Positions 17,132-26,331 of a stretch of DNA of 64,000 nt are shown here, piece by piece. Every line of letters begins with the position of its first letter. Positions within the stretch are counted from its first letter, which is position 1. This stretch comes from an uncultured Christensenella sp. GTDB taxonomy: Bacteria > Bacillota > Clostridia > Christensenellales > Borkfalkiaceae. The translations under genes were made by a program, and so were the position numbers. The stretch is taken from assembly GCA_910585785.1 (NCBI GenBank), contig CAJUEV010000004.1:1-64000 (forward strand), read 5' to 3'. The notes under the pieces were generated by a model. That model made no database searches and was not told the DNA's origin. It saw only the letters and a list, made by a program, of their open reading frames with translations.

Positions 17132-18808
17132 TTAAAGCCAAGTTACGTTATTTATTGCGTACGGCACGGCGCAGTTTACAGTCAGCTTCATACCTGATGA
17201 AAAACTTTCAAGCGAAGCGCCGCTTTTTGTTTTGAAAAGTTTACTGTCTGAAATTACGTTTTGCCAAACTCCGCCCACAACTTTAATTTCGTTGAAGTAT
17301 TCTTCACCGGAAGCAAGGTCGGTAAACGTCAGCGTTATTTTTGACGCTTTGTCGCAATACACGTCCAAAGCGAGCACGCTTTCGGCAACGGGGGCGAACC
17401 TTGGATTGTTGGTCCTAAGCGTGGAAAGTCCGCATTCGCAATACAGTCCTTTAATACCCTTCGCTTTTTCCACAAGATGTGGCAGCGTGGAAGCGTCCGC
17501 CAAAAATATGCCCGCGATTGCGTTGGTTTTGGGGTCTGCAATGGTAAATCCCTCAGCGCCGGACTTGTTTGTATACAACAAGCGGCATCTGCTTTGCATA
17601 TTTCTGAATTTGCCGCTTATTTTCTTCACCGTCATTTTTGACCAGACGGTAAAACCGCTTGTATACTTAACGTAACAGAAAACTATTACGGAAGCGGTTT
17701 TTTCGTAAATATTCAAATAAAATTTATGTTCGCCCGTTTCGGTTTTGGCGTAAAGAGGGCACTCTACCCAGTCGCGCAAAGCCGAGTTCAGCCCGTCTTC
17801 CGCAAGATATGCGCAGCAGCTTTCAACAACGCCCTGAGTATCGTAATTGACTTTGGCTATAAGATTGGATTCTTCGTCAACTTCCACGTTTACCACGGCT
17901 GGCTTTGGTATAAATACCTGACGTTTTTTAAGATATTTATCGAAAAACATAAACATATCGTCTATGCTTCTTTCGCCTATGCTTGAATTGTCGCGCACGG
18001 AATACGCAATTGCGCTGCTACCGATAAATTCGGGATTTATTCTTGAAAAAGTATCGTACGCCCTGTCGTAATCAAATCGGTTATCGTTGGTGGAACATAG
18101 CATTAGCACCGGACATTTTACGTGCTGGGCATATGCCTGCGAATCAATACCGCCTATAAAACGGTATCTCTCGTCGTCCAGCTGCAATTCGCCGCCAAGG
18201 TATTTGTTTATGCCCGTATACGCCTTCCAGCCCGCCGCACATACGGGAACTATGCAAGAAAAGCGCTCGGCAACGCCAAGTTTCCACGCTATTTCGCCGC
18301 CGTCGCGCAAGCCGAGAACGGCTATATTGTCCGAACCGGTGCGCTCAATAATGTATTTGCGCGCGTAAAGCCCAACCCCCGTCCACTCGTACCAGCTTGT
18401 TTTGTCGGCGGAGTCGTCAACAAAATCTTTTCTTCTGCCGCATTTTGCAGTGTTTGCGTAGTCTATGCAATCGGGATATTCGGTATAAAACGAACAATCT
18501 TCCCATTGTCCGCGGTAATCTACCATAAGCGCAGAATACCCGCGCTTGACGATAAACTTCAAAAGCCCTTCGTCTATCGTATCCGCGCTGTCAGGCAATA
18601 TAAGCACAGTTCCTGCGGACGGTGTTTGTGGGTCGCACGCGAAAGCGGCGGCAATTTTAATTCTTCCGAAGCCGGTTTCTCTGCCCAAAAAATTTACTTT
18701 TTCTATTCTTACTCCCTGCAAAATAGCGGCGGACTTTACTTCCGCGTTTACGTCCAGCGAAGCGTCGAAATTGTTCCAGATGGAAACAGGCGTTAAAATC
18801 GTTGACAA
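17132..18808 (-). CDS. Acyl-peptidase/esterase-like alpha/beta hydrolase lacking the nucleophile
   Basis: The 558-aa protein has an alpha/beta-hydrolase core (about 35-300) resembling acetyl-xylan-esterase or dienelactone-hydrolase folds: GTVLILPDS, SALMVDYRG, and a late CPVLMLCSTNDNRFD acid segment. The nucleophile elbow reads GLRDGGE (about residue 168), so the expected G-X-S-X-G serine is missing. A beta-rich second half of about 230 residues follows. Translation starts at a TTG, supported by GAGGAG seven bases upstream. It lies 10 bp after sbcC, so it belongs to the sbcDC transcript. Role unknown; a catalytically dead or binding function is inferred. Confidence 0.6.
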   Translation of the reverse strand: MSTILTPVSIWNNFDASLDVNAEVKSAAILQGVRIEKVNFLGRETGFGRIKIAAAFACDPQTPSAGTVLILPDSADTIDEGLLKFIVKRGYSALMVDYRGQWEDCSFYTEYPDCIDYANTAKCGRRKDFVDDSADKTSWYEWTGVGLYARKYIIERTGSDNIAVLGLRDGGEIAWKLGVAERFSCIVPVCAAGWKAYTGINKYLGGELQLDDERYRFIGGIDSQAYAQHVKCPVLMLCSTNDNRFDYDRAYDTFSRINPEFIGSSAIAYSVRDNSSIGERSIDDMFMFFDKYLKKRQVFIPKPAVVNVEVDEESNLIAKVNYDTQGVVESCCAYLAEDGLNSALRDWVECPLYAKTETGEHKFYLNIYEKTASVIVFCYVKYTSGFTVWSKMTVKKISGKFRNMQSRCRLLYTNKSGAEGFTIADPKTNAIAGIFLADASTLPHLVEKAKGIKGLYCECGLSTLRTNNPRFAPVAESVLALDVYCDKASKITLTFTDLASGEEYFNEIKVVGGVWQNVISDSKLFKTKSGASLESFSSGMKLTVNCAVPYAINNVTWL

Positions 18809-18818
18809 ATTGTACTCC

Positions 18819-21497
18819 TCAGCAACTCACCCGCACGCTCGAACCGCGGCTTTCCGTTGCTTTTATTACGGTTATTTTACTTTCTATTCTGTGTTTCAGT
18901 TCTTCTACGTGGCTTATTACGCCGATTGTGAAGTTTGAACTTTTAAGTTTTTCCAACGCGTTCATTACCGTGTCTACAAGCGTTGAATCCAGCGTACCGA
19001 AGCCTTCGTCAAGAAAGAAAAACTCTATCGACTTCATAGACCTGGCGCAAATTGTCTGCGAAAGAGCAAGCGCCAAAGAAAGAGAAACCAAAAACGTTTC
19101 GCCGCCGGAAAGCGTGTTTACCCCGCGCAGATTGCCGCAATCGAAATTGTCGCCAACGTAAAACGAATTTTCTTTATATTCAAGAAAATACCGCCCGTCA
19201 GTAAGTTTTAACAGCGTTGCCGTCGCAAGGGACGAAACGTCGCAAAGGTATTCGTTTGCAATAAACTCCAAAAATTTGTTGTTTTTTGTTATATCTTTTA
19301 ACTGCGATAGCAAATTTCTTTGTTTTTCAACAGCGGAAAACTCTTTTAGCAGCGCGTTTTTTTCGTTTAATCGTTTTTCGCCCGCCGAATATTGCGAGTC
19401 CTTTACGGCAATTTCGCCCGTTAAAACGTTTATTTCTTTATCCAGACGTTCCTTTTCCGCTTTGGCGGACGTAACGCACGCATCGGAAACTTCAAAAATG
19501 CCAGCCGACTTTTCAAGTTCGGCGCGCCGCTCGCGCAAAGCAATCAGCTTACCGTCGTACTCCTTTAAAGCCTGTTCGGCGTTGCCGGCATCCATAAATC
19601 TGGTAACTATTTTAACGCATCCTTCAACGTTTTCAAAACCGTTTTCCGCCAAAATAGTTTCCAACCGTTTTTCAATATTTTCCGCTTCCGTCAAAGACGA
19701 CATCGCCAGAGTTTTGTTTTTCTCGGCTGAAAGGACATATAAATTTTTTGCGTCGCGGGACTTTTCAAGTTCTTCCGTAATCTGCCGCTTTTGCTCTTTA
19801 AGTTTTTCCAAAGCCGCGCAATTGCCCTTAACCGCTTCGGCAAAATCGGAAGTTTTGTCGCCGAATACCGCGGCAAGTTCTTTGCGCAGTTCGTCGGCGC
19901 GCAAGCGAAGCTGCTCTCCCTCGCGCCGGATAGTATTAAGTTCGCTTTTGCAAAGTTCTTCCGCGGAAGAAAGTTTGTGCAACGCTTCCCGCCTGTCGGA
20001 AAGAATTTTCCTCATCTTATCGCGCAGTTCGCCGTTCTTTTGAAAACCTTCTATCTTTGCCTTAACGTCGGAAAGATTGAAATCTTTCACGTCCCCCGCA
20101 CGCGCCTTATACTCGTTTAATTTATTCCGCGTTTCTTCCGAAATAAATGAATATAGCGGCGAGCCGTCTTCATATTCTTCTATTTTTCCGTTAAGCAACG
20201 CAAAATAATCTAAATTTGCAATATATTCTTCCCTTAAAACCGCACCTTTGAATTGCGAATCGAAAAGTTGCTGCAAATCACCGCCGTCAAAATTTTCAAG
20301 CTCTTGTTCGGCAAGCGCCGCGGCTTCGTCCGCTTTCGCTTTATCCGATATAATTTTATTGAGTTCTTCTTCCTTCTTTTTGAACTCGGCGCGCTTTAAA
20401 TCAAGTTGCGCTACCGCTTCTTTTAATTTGTCGGGCTTATCGGAACAAGCTTGAAAATGCGCCGCCAAAGCCATACGCTCTGAAATTTTCTCATCGAAGT
20501 TGCCGTTTTTAAGATTTTCTTCCAAAGCACGCGCTTTGGCTGCCTCCGCTTCCGCTTTTTTGCTGAAAATTTCCGCTTCGCCGCCGTAAGTTTTGGAATC
20601 CGCGCGCTTTTTGCAAGCGTCCTCGTTGAATTTCACCGCTTCTTTGCAGGCGGGCAAAACGGCAAGCCCCTCTCTAAGTTCGTTTATGCGTTGTTTTTCG
20701 GCGCCCAACTTATCTATGAGTTCAACCGTCTTTTCAAGTTCAAGGCGCTTTTCATTCAAAAAATTTGCTTTTTCATAACTATCGGCAGCCGTTTTCGCTT
20801 CGGCGCTAAGTTTTTTCAATCTCTTTTTATCGTTTAAAACACTTTTTTCAAGTATCTTCAATTCTTCTGCCGAAACGTCCTCATATCCTTTCAAACGTCC
20901 GCTTAAATTTTGATATTCGTCTTCAACGGCGCGTTGTCGCAAACCGAGTTTTTCTTTAAGCCTGTCGCCGTATTTCGACAGCGAAAAAAGCCTTTCTATT
21001 ATAGCCAGCCGCACGCTTGGCGTGGACTTGACAAATTGGGCGAACTCACCCTGAGGCAGGGCTATGCACTTGCGAAAATCCTCGTCGCCCACGCCCAGAA
21101 TTTCTTCTATCTTTTTTTCTACGGAAGAAGCCTTATCCGCAATGCAAACTTCGCGCTCACCGTCGTTTTCGTACAGCATCGCCTTATGCGTGCCGTTTTT
21201 ATCCTTTTTAAGCACCCTTTCAATAGTATAGGTTTTGCGCTTGCCTTCGTTATTAATATTGAATGAAAACTTTACTTCCGCGGAAGGGCAACGGTAATTT
21301 ATTATATCCGTCTTAATTTCGCTGCGCTTAACGTTGCCGTACAGCGCAAAATTTATGCAATCCAAAATGGTGCTTTTTCCGCTGCCCGTATCGCCGAATA
21401 TCCCGAAAATTCCCGTCTTTGTCAACGATTCGAAGTCTATTATTGTATGCTCGGAAAAACTGTTTATTCCTTTAAATTCCAATTTCAGAGGTCTCAT
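18819..21497 (-). CDS. sbcC: Nuclease complex ATPase subunit SbcC
   Basis: SMC-like ATPase that works with SbcD to open and trim DNA hairpins and ends. Walker A GDTGSGKSTILDCIN at the N-terminus, long coiled coils, the signature NTLSGGETFLVSLSLALA and Walker B FFLDEGFGTLD at the C-terminus are complete. At 892 aa it is shorter than the usual 1000-1150, and no CXXC zinc-hook motif occurs anywhere in the protein; the middle (about 410-480) is instead a non-cysteine segment. The start overlaps sbcD by 4 bp. Confidence 0.93.
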   Translation of the reverse strand: MRPLKLEFKGINSFSEHTIIDFESLTKTGIFGIFGDTGSGKSTILDCINFALYGNVKRSEIKTDIINYRCPSAEVKFSFNINNEGKRKTYTIERVLKKDKNGTHKAMLYENDGEREVCIADKASSVEKKIEEILGVGDEDFRKCIALPQGEFAQFVKSTPSVRLAIIERLFSLSKYGDRLKEKLGLRQRAVEDEYQNLSGRLKGYEDVSAEELKILEKSVLNDKKRLKKLSAEAKTAADSYEKANFLNEKRLELEKTVELIDKLGAEKQRINELREGLAVLPACKEAVKFNEDACKKRADSKTYGGEAEIFSKKAEAEAAKARALEENLKNGNFDEKISERMALAAHFQACSDKPDKLKEAVAQLDLKRAEFKKKEEELNKIISDKAKADEAAALAEQELENFDGGDLQQLFDSQFKGAVLREEYIANLDYFALLNGKIEEYEDGSPLYSFISEETRNKLNEYKARAGDVKDFNLSDVKAKIEGFQKNGELRDKMRKILSDRREALHKLSSAEELCKSELNTIRREGEQLRLRADELRKELAAVFGDKTSDFAEAVKGNCAALEKLKEQKRQITEELEKSRDAKNLYVLSAEKNKTLAMSSLTEAENIEKRLETILAENGFENVEGCVKIVTRFMDAGNAEQALKEYDGKLIALRERRAELEKSAGIFEVSDACVTSAKAEKERLDKEINVLTGEIAVKDSQYSAGEKRLNEKNALLKEFSAVEKQRNLLSQLKDITKNNKFLEFIANEYLCDVSSLATATLLKLTDGRYFLEYKENSFYVGDNFDCGNLRGVNTLSGGETFLVSLSLALALSQTICARSMKSIEFFFLDEGFGTLDSTLVDTVMNALEKLKSSNFTIGVISHVEELKHRIESKITVIKATESRGSSVRVSC

Positions 21498-22642
21498 TCT
21501 TCCTCCGTAAGCGAAAGAAACAGTTGCAAAAGTTCGCCCGAAACTTCCGCGCCGTAACGCAAACTGTAAAACTCGGAAAATAATTGGGAAGCCGATTTGT
21601 CCTTGCGTGAAATTTTTTCCGCAGTTTCGGCGGCGTTTTTCACGTCCGCTTTCAGCGAAAGCAAATTTTCCTGCAAGCGCAAAGCCGAACTTTCAGCCGG
21701 AGTCAATGGCTGAGTTACGCAAAGCGTAAGTTCAACGTAATATTCTGCGTTTGCCATAAGCAGTTCTACGCCGCGCGCCGCGCTGTCCGCCTGCAACCTT
21801 ATAAGTTTTTTAGCCGACGTCACGGGAATTTGTTTAAAGTTTTCAATACCGTTCGCATTAATATCGAAAACGTTTACCGTCTTTTCCGTCCCGCATTCGT
21901 CAAACGAAAATTGCATAGGCGCGCCGCAGTAATAAACGTTTTTGCCCAACTTCTGCCGCTTGTGCAAATGTCCCAGCGCGCAATAATCGCATTCGGGCAA
22001 CATACTTAAAGGCACCGCGCGCGCTCCGCCCAAATCAATCTCTCTTTCGCTGTCCGAAACTGCTCCGCCCGCCGCAAACAGATGCGACAAAAATACGGAA
22101 GGAACGCCGCTTTTTTTGCCGCTTTCGCCCGCGGATATCCAGCGCGCCATCTTTTCTTCAAAACTTTCGTCCGTTCTGCCCTCTTTAAAACGCGCTTCGT
22201 TGGGATAAGGCAAAGTATTTACATAAAGTTTTTCGCCATTGTCATTGCCGAAAACGACCCAGCCTTCGCCCGATTCGGAAGGATAAACCTTTCCGCGCTT
22301 ACCGCAAACTATCGGGCTAAGATTGTTTCCCACAATATAAACGTTGAACTCCTGCGCCAACGAGGAAGCCGCCGTCAGTCTTACGTAGTCGTCGTGATTG
22401 CCGGAAATTACCAAAACCGCGCAATTTTCGGCTAGTTTCTTGATTCCCTGATAAAAAATTTCTTCCGCTTCGGCGGACGGAGTGTACGTATCGAAGACGT
22501 CGCCCGCTATTAAAACAAGTTCAACACCCTCTGCTTTGCAAATTCCGCTTATTTCCGAAAGAACCGCGCGGTACTCCGCGTAGCGCTCTCTACCCATAAG
22601 TTTTTTGCCGATATGCAAATCGGAAGTGTGCAGAACTTTCAT
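21494..22642 (-). CDS. sbcD: Exonuclease subunit SbcD
   Basis: Mre11-type metallophosphatase nuclease. The five phosphoesterase motifs are present: TSDLHIGK, AGDVFDTYTP, ISGNHDD, LSHLFAAGG and ALGHLHKRQ. Length 382 aa is typical. It is first in the sbcD-sbcC-hydrolase unit and is transcribed divergently from the DnaD-like gene. Confidence 0.95.
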   Translation of the reverse strand: MKVLHTSDLHIGKKLMGRERYAEYRAVLSEISGICKAEGVELVLIAGDVFDTYTPSAEAEEIFYQGIKKLAENCAVLVISGNHDDYVRLTAASSLAQEFNVYIVGNNLSPIVCGKRGKVYPSESGEGWVVFGNDNGEKLYVNTLPYPNEARFKEGRTDESFEEKMARWISAGESGKKSGVPSVFLSHLFAAGGAVSDSEREIDLGGARAVPLSMLPECDYCALGHLHKRQKLGKNVYYCGAPMQFSFDECGTEKTVNVFDINANGIENFKQIPVTSAKKLIRLQADSAARGVELLMANAEYYVELTLCVTQPLTPAESSALRLQENLLSLKADVKNAAETAEKISRKDKSASQLFSEFYSLRYGAEVSGELLQLFLSLTEEE

Positions 22643-22682
22643 AACGTATAAAAATTAAAGTCGAAAAAATTAAGGTTTTGCG

Positions 22683-22711
22683 TTGATTTTTTTATATTAT
22701 ACCTTTATAAT
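22683..22711 (+). promoter_or_regulatory. Putative sigma-A promoter of the DnaD-like gene
   Basis: TTGATT, 17-bp spacer, perfect TATAAT, giving a 5' leader of roughly 90 nt before the ATG at 22808. A second TATAAT at 22751-22756 has a weaker -35. Confidence 0.55.
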
Positions 22712-22754
22712 AAATGCTACCCTTTAATTTTCGACGCTTTTTTTAATTGCTATA

Positions 22755-22783
22755 ATTATAGCCCTATTCAAAAAAGAAATCAA
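22755..22783 (-). promoter_or_regulatory. Putative sigma-A promoter of sbcDC
   Basis: On the minus strand TTGATT, 17-bp spacer, TATAAT. The -10 box overlaps a TATAAT-type element on the plus strand, so the two divergent units may compete for polymerase. Confidence 0.6.
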
Positions 22784-22807
22784 GCGTTAAATCGGAGTTT
22801 GAAAAAA

Positions 22808-24232
22808 ATGCCTTTTATTTCGGTTTCGGACGAGGTTGCAAAAAAATCGTTCACTCAGGTGGAAAACAAGTTTATAACAAAGTATATGCCCGTTCTGGAC
22901 CCGACCGCGGTAAAAGTTTATCTTTACTCGCTTTACCTTTATCAAACCGGCGGAAACTCGTATACGCTTACGGATTTGGCGGCAAAACTTGACATTACGG
23001 AAGAAAAAGCGAAAGAATTATTTGAGCACCTTGAGGAATTTGAACTTGTTTCAATAGTTTGCAACTCTCCGTTTGAAATAAAAATTCTCGACGCGGAAAA
23101 CGTTTACGGCACTCCTAAAAAATTCAAACCCGAAAAATACGCTGACTTCAACAAAAGCGTGCAAAACGTAATAAGCGGCAGAATGATTTCGACAAACGAA
23201 TTCCGCGAATATTTTATTTTGCTGGACGAATACGGATTCGAACCAAACGCGCTTTTGATGATTATAAATTACTGCGTTAACTTAAAAGGCGCGGACATAA
23301 GACTCGCTTACATAAAAAAAGTTGCCAAAAGTTTTGCCGACGAGGGCGTAACCACGGCGAAAAAGACGGAAGAAAAACTTTCGGCATACACATCTTCCAC
23401 CCCCGCGCTGATAAATCTTTTCAACGCGATAGGAATTACAAGAAAACCCGACGTAGACGACGACAAGCTTTACAAGAAATGGACGCGGGAACTTGGTTTT
23501 GACGAAAAAGCGGTGATTGCAGCTGCAAAACATTTTAAAGTAAAAGACTGCGCCAGACTTGACGGCGCTTTGCAGGAACTTTACAAAAACCATATGTTTG
23601 ACGTGAAGGAAATAGAAAATTACTGCAAAAACAAAAACTCGTTTATTGCTCTTACGTTGCAAATTGCCAAAAACTTGGGCGTTTATATGCAAAATTATTT
23701 TCCGTACGTTGATAATTACGTAAACGTCTGGTGCAATTTGGGCTATACATTCGAATGTCTTGAAAATTTGTCAAAATATTGTTTCAAAAGCGATAAAAAA
23801 TCTTTTGAAGCGATGAACGAGTTTATTACTTCCCTTTACGACAGAGGGCTTGTTTCGGATGAAAGCGTAACCGAATATATTGAAAAGACTGTTGCCGACG
23901 GTAAATTGCTGAAAGAATTGCTATCGGTATGCGGGCTGACGAGAAAAATTATCGCTTGGGATAAAAATTGTCTTGAAAATTGGCGAAACTGGAATTTTTC
24001 GGACGAAATGTTGTTTGAAGCGGCAAAACTTGCGTGCGGAAAAGCAAACCCTATGGCTTATATGAACGGCATACTCTCCTCCTGGAAAAAAGACGGAATT
24101 TTCGAGGCGGAAAAAATTCCCCGTACAAGCACAGGCAAGGCAAGCGGCAATATTTCCGGCAACAAAAAGCGCGGACTTATCGAGCAATGGAAATCCACCC
24201 TTGAAGCGATGGACGAAAACGGAGATAACTGA
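22808..24232 (+). CDS. DnaD-domain primosome protein
   Basis: This is a replication-initiation or restart protein of the DnaD/DnaB family. The N-terminal winged-helix-like part (about 15-100) has AVKVYLYSLYLYQTGGNSYTLTDLA. Two DnaD-type helical regions follow, the last ending in NPMAYMNGILSSWKKDGI (about 410-430), the YxxxIlxxW signature of the domain. The frame opens at TTG 22799, but GGAG ten bases before the ATG at 22808 makes that the better start. It shares one base with the next gene (TGATG). Confidence 0.85.
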   Translation: MPFISVSDEVAKKSFTQVENKFITKYMPVLDPTAVKVYLYSLYLYQTGGNSYTLTDLAAKLDITEEKAKELFEHLEEFELVSIVCNSPFEIKILDAENVYGTPKKFKPEKYADFNKSVQNVISGRMISTNEFREYFILLDEYGFEPNALLMIINYCVNLKGADIRLAYIKKVAKSFADEGVTTAKKTEEKLSAYTSSTPALINLFNAIGITRKPDVDDDKLYKKWTRELGFDEKAVIAAAKHFKVKDCARLDGALQELYKNHMFDVKEIENYCKNKNSFIALTLQIAKNLGVYMQNYFPYVDNYVNVWCNLGYTFECLENLSKYCFKSDKKSFEAMNEFITSLYDRGLVSDESVTEYIEKTVADGKLLKELLSVCGLTRKIIAWDKNCLENWRNWNFSDEMLFEAAKLACGKANPMAYMNGILSSWKKDGIFEAEKIPRTSTGKASGNISGNKKRGLIEQWKSTLEAMDENGDN

Positions 24233-24825
24233 TGGCTAAATTAACGAAAAAGGATATTTTCAGATATATTCTTAAAATACAATTGAATTTTGAAAACGCT
24301 TACAGATTTGATACGGACGAGGAACGGCTTTTACTAATAGAGAGCTGGATGGACGTTTTCGGCGGATACCCCAAGGAAGTTTGCGACGCAGCCGTAAACA
24401 ACGCGCTTTCGCACGCTAAATTTGCGCCGCGTATGGGCGACATTACGGAAGAAATTCAAATAATTCTTAACGGAAACAAAAAGACGGACGCGGAACTTTG
24501 GGCGGAAATTACAGACTTGAAGTACGAAATTTACGATAAATCCAGATATTTGAAATATCCGCAGCATTTTGACAGATATTACGGCGAATTGAATCGCATT
24601 TACGACAGTTTAGACGACGAACTGAAACTTTATTTTGTAAATTTGCAATCCGTTATAGATTTTTCCGAACTGACTAAGGAAGAAATGTCTTACGAAAAAA
24701 ACCGCTTCTTTAAAAATATGCCCCTGCTGCGCAAACACAGCGCGGAAAAAATAAAGTCTGAACAGTTTTGCCAACTTTTAGAACAGCAGAAACTTAAATT
24801 GAAAAATAACAACGACGACAATTGA
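24232..24825 (+). CDS. Putative helicase-loader partner of the DnaD-like protein
   Basis: This is a 197-aa, largely helical protein. The N-terminal region (about 1-85: ILKIQLNFENAYRFDTDEER...ESWMDVFGGYPKEVCDAAVNNAL...FAPRMGDITEEI) resembles the G39P/helicase-loader N-terminal fold of phage and Firmicutes replication proteins, though no signature is decisive. The rest is charged helix with no Walker motifs, so it is not a DnaI/DnaC ATPase. Translational coupling to the DnaD-like gene supports a joint job in loading the replicative helicase; this is inference. Confidence 0.5.
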   Translation: MAKLTKKDIFRYILKIQLNFENAYRFDTDEERLLLIESWMDVFGGYPKEVCDAAVNNALSHAKFAPRMGDITEEIQIILNGNKKTDAELWAEITDLKYEIYDKSRYLKYPQHFDRYYGELNRIYDSLDDELKLYFVNLQSVIDFSELTKEEMSYEKNRFFKNMPLLRKHSAEKIKSEQFCQLLEQQKLKLKNNNDDN

Positions 24826-24957
24826 CAAATTTTGCCTTAACACTTACGTTAATCCCCTTAGCTAAGGCGGTTTTGACTTTTAATATTAAAAATTATAAAA
24901 TCCCTTGTTAAAAACGCTTGAAATTTATAACTTTTTATTATAGAATTATCAAGCGAT

Positions 24958-25045
24958 GCAAAGATGGCGGAGTGGTCGAACGCGCACGACTCGAAATCGT
25001 GTTACGGGCAACCGTACGGGGGTTCGAATCCCTCTCTTTGCGCCA
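24958..25045 (+). tRNA. tRNA-Ser(CGA)
   Basis: An 88-nt class II tRNA with encoded CCA. The anticodon loop CTCGAAA gives CGA, a long variable arm TACGGGCAACCGTA is present, and the acceptor GCAAAGA/TCTTTGC carries a G discriminator. Confidence 0.95.
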
Positions 25046-25049
25046 TTCG

Positions 25050-25080
25050 GACGGATAAACACTCCTATCCGTCTTTTTTT
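25050..25080 (+). terminator. Terminator of tRNA-Ser
   Basis: Seven-bp stem GACGGAT/ATCCGTC followed by seven T, five bases after the CCA. Confidence 0.88.
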
Positions 25081-25109
25081 ATACAAAAAAATAATAAAAA
25101 TTTTTAATC

Positions 25110-25138
25110 TTGACAAAGCCGAAATTATGTGATAACTT
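25110..25138 (+). promoter_or_regulatory. Putative sigma-A promoter for the 25.2-kb membrane protein
   Basis: Perfect TTGACA, 17-bp spacer, TAACTT. It lies 30 bp after the tRNA terminator and about 110 bp before the ATG at 25247. Confidence 0.55.
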
Positions 25139-25173
25139 GTATGCGTGGTTTCCACATAACGATTAAAGTTTTT

Positions 25174-25212
25174 AACAACCCCGCGGGGTTGTTTTGTCGT
25201 AACACGACAAAA
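25174..25212. promoter_or_regulatory. Two adjacent palindromes in the 5' leader
   Basis: A perfect 20-nt palindrome centred at 25183/25184 (AACAACCCCG and its complement) is joined to a second hairpin TTTTGTCGT-AAC-ACGACAAAA at 25192-25212. Both lie between promoter and gene, so they could form an attenuator, or an operator for a dimeric repressor. Confidence 0.5.
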
Positions 25213-25246
25213 ACCGACTTCGTTAAAAAAATTTTAGAGAGGCAGT

Positions 25247-26197
25247 ATGAACAAGATTTTTAACGAATTTTTAAAGACGAATTCGCTAAACTATGACCCC
25301 AAAAAAGGTTTTTACGGCAAACTGAACGGTTTTCAAATCAGCGGTAATATGGACGCGTTTACCGGCTCTAACGTAACCGTAAACATTCACCTTACCGAGG
25401 AAGCGGCGGAAAAAGTATCGCAGTGGATTGAAAGCAACAAAAAGAAATACGGCATATTAAATCCCGCTTACTCCACCAATTCGGTATTTTGTATGATAAA
25501 CCCTCCCTTAGGACTTGTCAAAAAATACATAGCGTTTTTGCAGGATATAACCGCTTTTCTTGCAGAAGTTGCAACGCCCGACTGCTGCCCCTTCTGCGGC
25601 GAAACGCTTGAAGGCAGCGAAGACGTAAGGCTTGTAGGTACGTACGGCAGAGTATTCCACGCCCACGAGCACTGCTTTGACGAATACGCCGAACAGCTTT
25701 CACAAAACGAAACGGCAATGGCAAGCGCCCCCAACAACACTTTACGCGGAGTTTTGGGCGCGGTTGTAGGCGCTTTGGCAGGCGCGGTTTTATGGGTGCT
25801 CCTCTACTTTATAGGATATATTGCCGTTGTAGCTGCGGCGCTTGCATCTATGGGCGCGGCGTTTATGTGGGGAAAATTCGGCGGCAAAAACAATAAAACC
25901 AAAATTGCGGTTGTTTGGGTTGTAACCATTTTGATGATTTTGCTGGCGATGCTGGTGGCTTATTGCATTGACGTGCAAATAGTTATAAACGAAATTATTG
26001 CCGGCGGCGACGAGGCGGTTACAAACAACGCCTTTGAAGGTTTTTTAATACTTTTGCGAGGCAATCCCGAATTCCGTACGGAAGTTATAATCGATACGTT
26101 AGTTTCGCTTGTATTTATTGTAGTTGCAAACGTATTTACCACGATTAACGTGCTTAAAACCCAAAAACTTGAAAGCAGCACTTTGGTAAAATATTAA
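25247..26197 (+). CDS. Four-helix membrane protein with Cys-pair motif, unknown function
   Basis: This is a 316-aa protein I do not recognise. A soluble N-terminal region (about 1-150) contains CCPFCGETL (about residues 109-117), with further HxHxxC-type residues (FHAHEHC, about 136-142) that could complete a zinc site. Then come membrane helices at about 165-188, 190-205, 220-243 and 280-305. The Shine-Dalgarno AGAGAGG precedes the ATG. It is a single gene with its own promoter and terminator. Confidence 0.75.
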   Translation: MNKIFNEFLKTNSLNYDPKKGFYGKLNGFQISGNMDAFTGSNVTVNIHLTEEAAEKVSQWIESNKKKYGILNPAYSTNSVFCMINPPLGLVKKYIAFLQDITAFLAEVATPDCCPFCGETLEGSEDVRLVGTYGRVFHAHEHCFDEYAEQLSQNETAMASAPNNTLRGVLGAVVGALAGAVLWVLLYFIGYIAVVAAALASMGAAFMWGKFGGKNNKTKIAVVWVVTILMILLAMLVAYCIDVQIVINEIIAGGDEAVTNNAFEGFLILLRGNPEFRTEVIIDTLVSLVFIVVANVFTTINVLKTQKLESSTLVKY

Positions 26198-26208
26198 AGA
26201 CGGTTTAA

Positions 26209-26238
26209 AGCCGTCCGTTTAAAAGCGGACGGCTTTTT
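26209..26238 (+). terminator. Terminator of the 25.2-kb gene
   Basis: Nine-bp stem AGCCGTCCG/CGGACGGCT followed by five T. Confidence 0.88.
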
Positions 26239-26331
26239 ATTTATTTAAACCTTTTTTAAAACTTGACTTTGCTCTTCAAAAAAAATATAATTTTTTGCGT
26301 GACAATTCTTCAAAAGCGAGGGTTGAATTCA

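Noticed and set aside
22808..24825. DnaD-like and helicase-loader genes as phage remnants
   Set aside because: No integrase, capsid, terminase or att-site repeats nearby; chromosomal DnaD pairs are normal in Clostridia.
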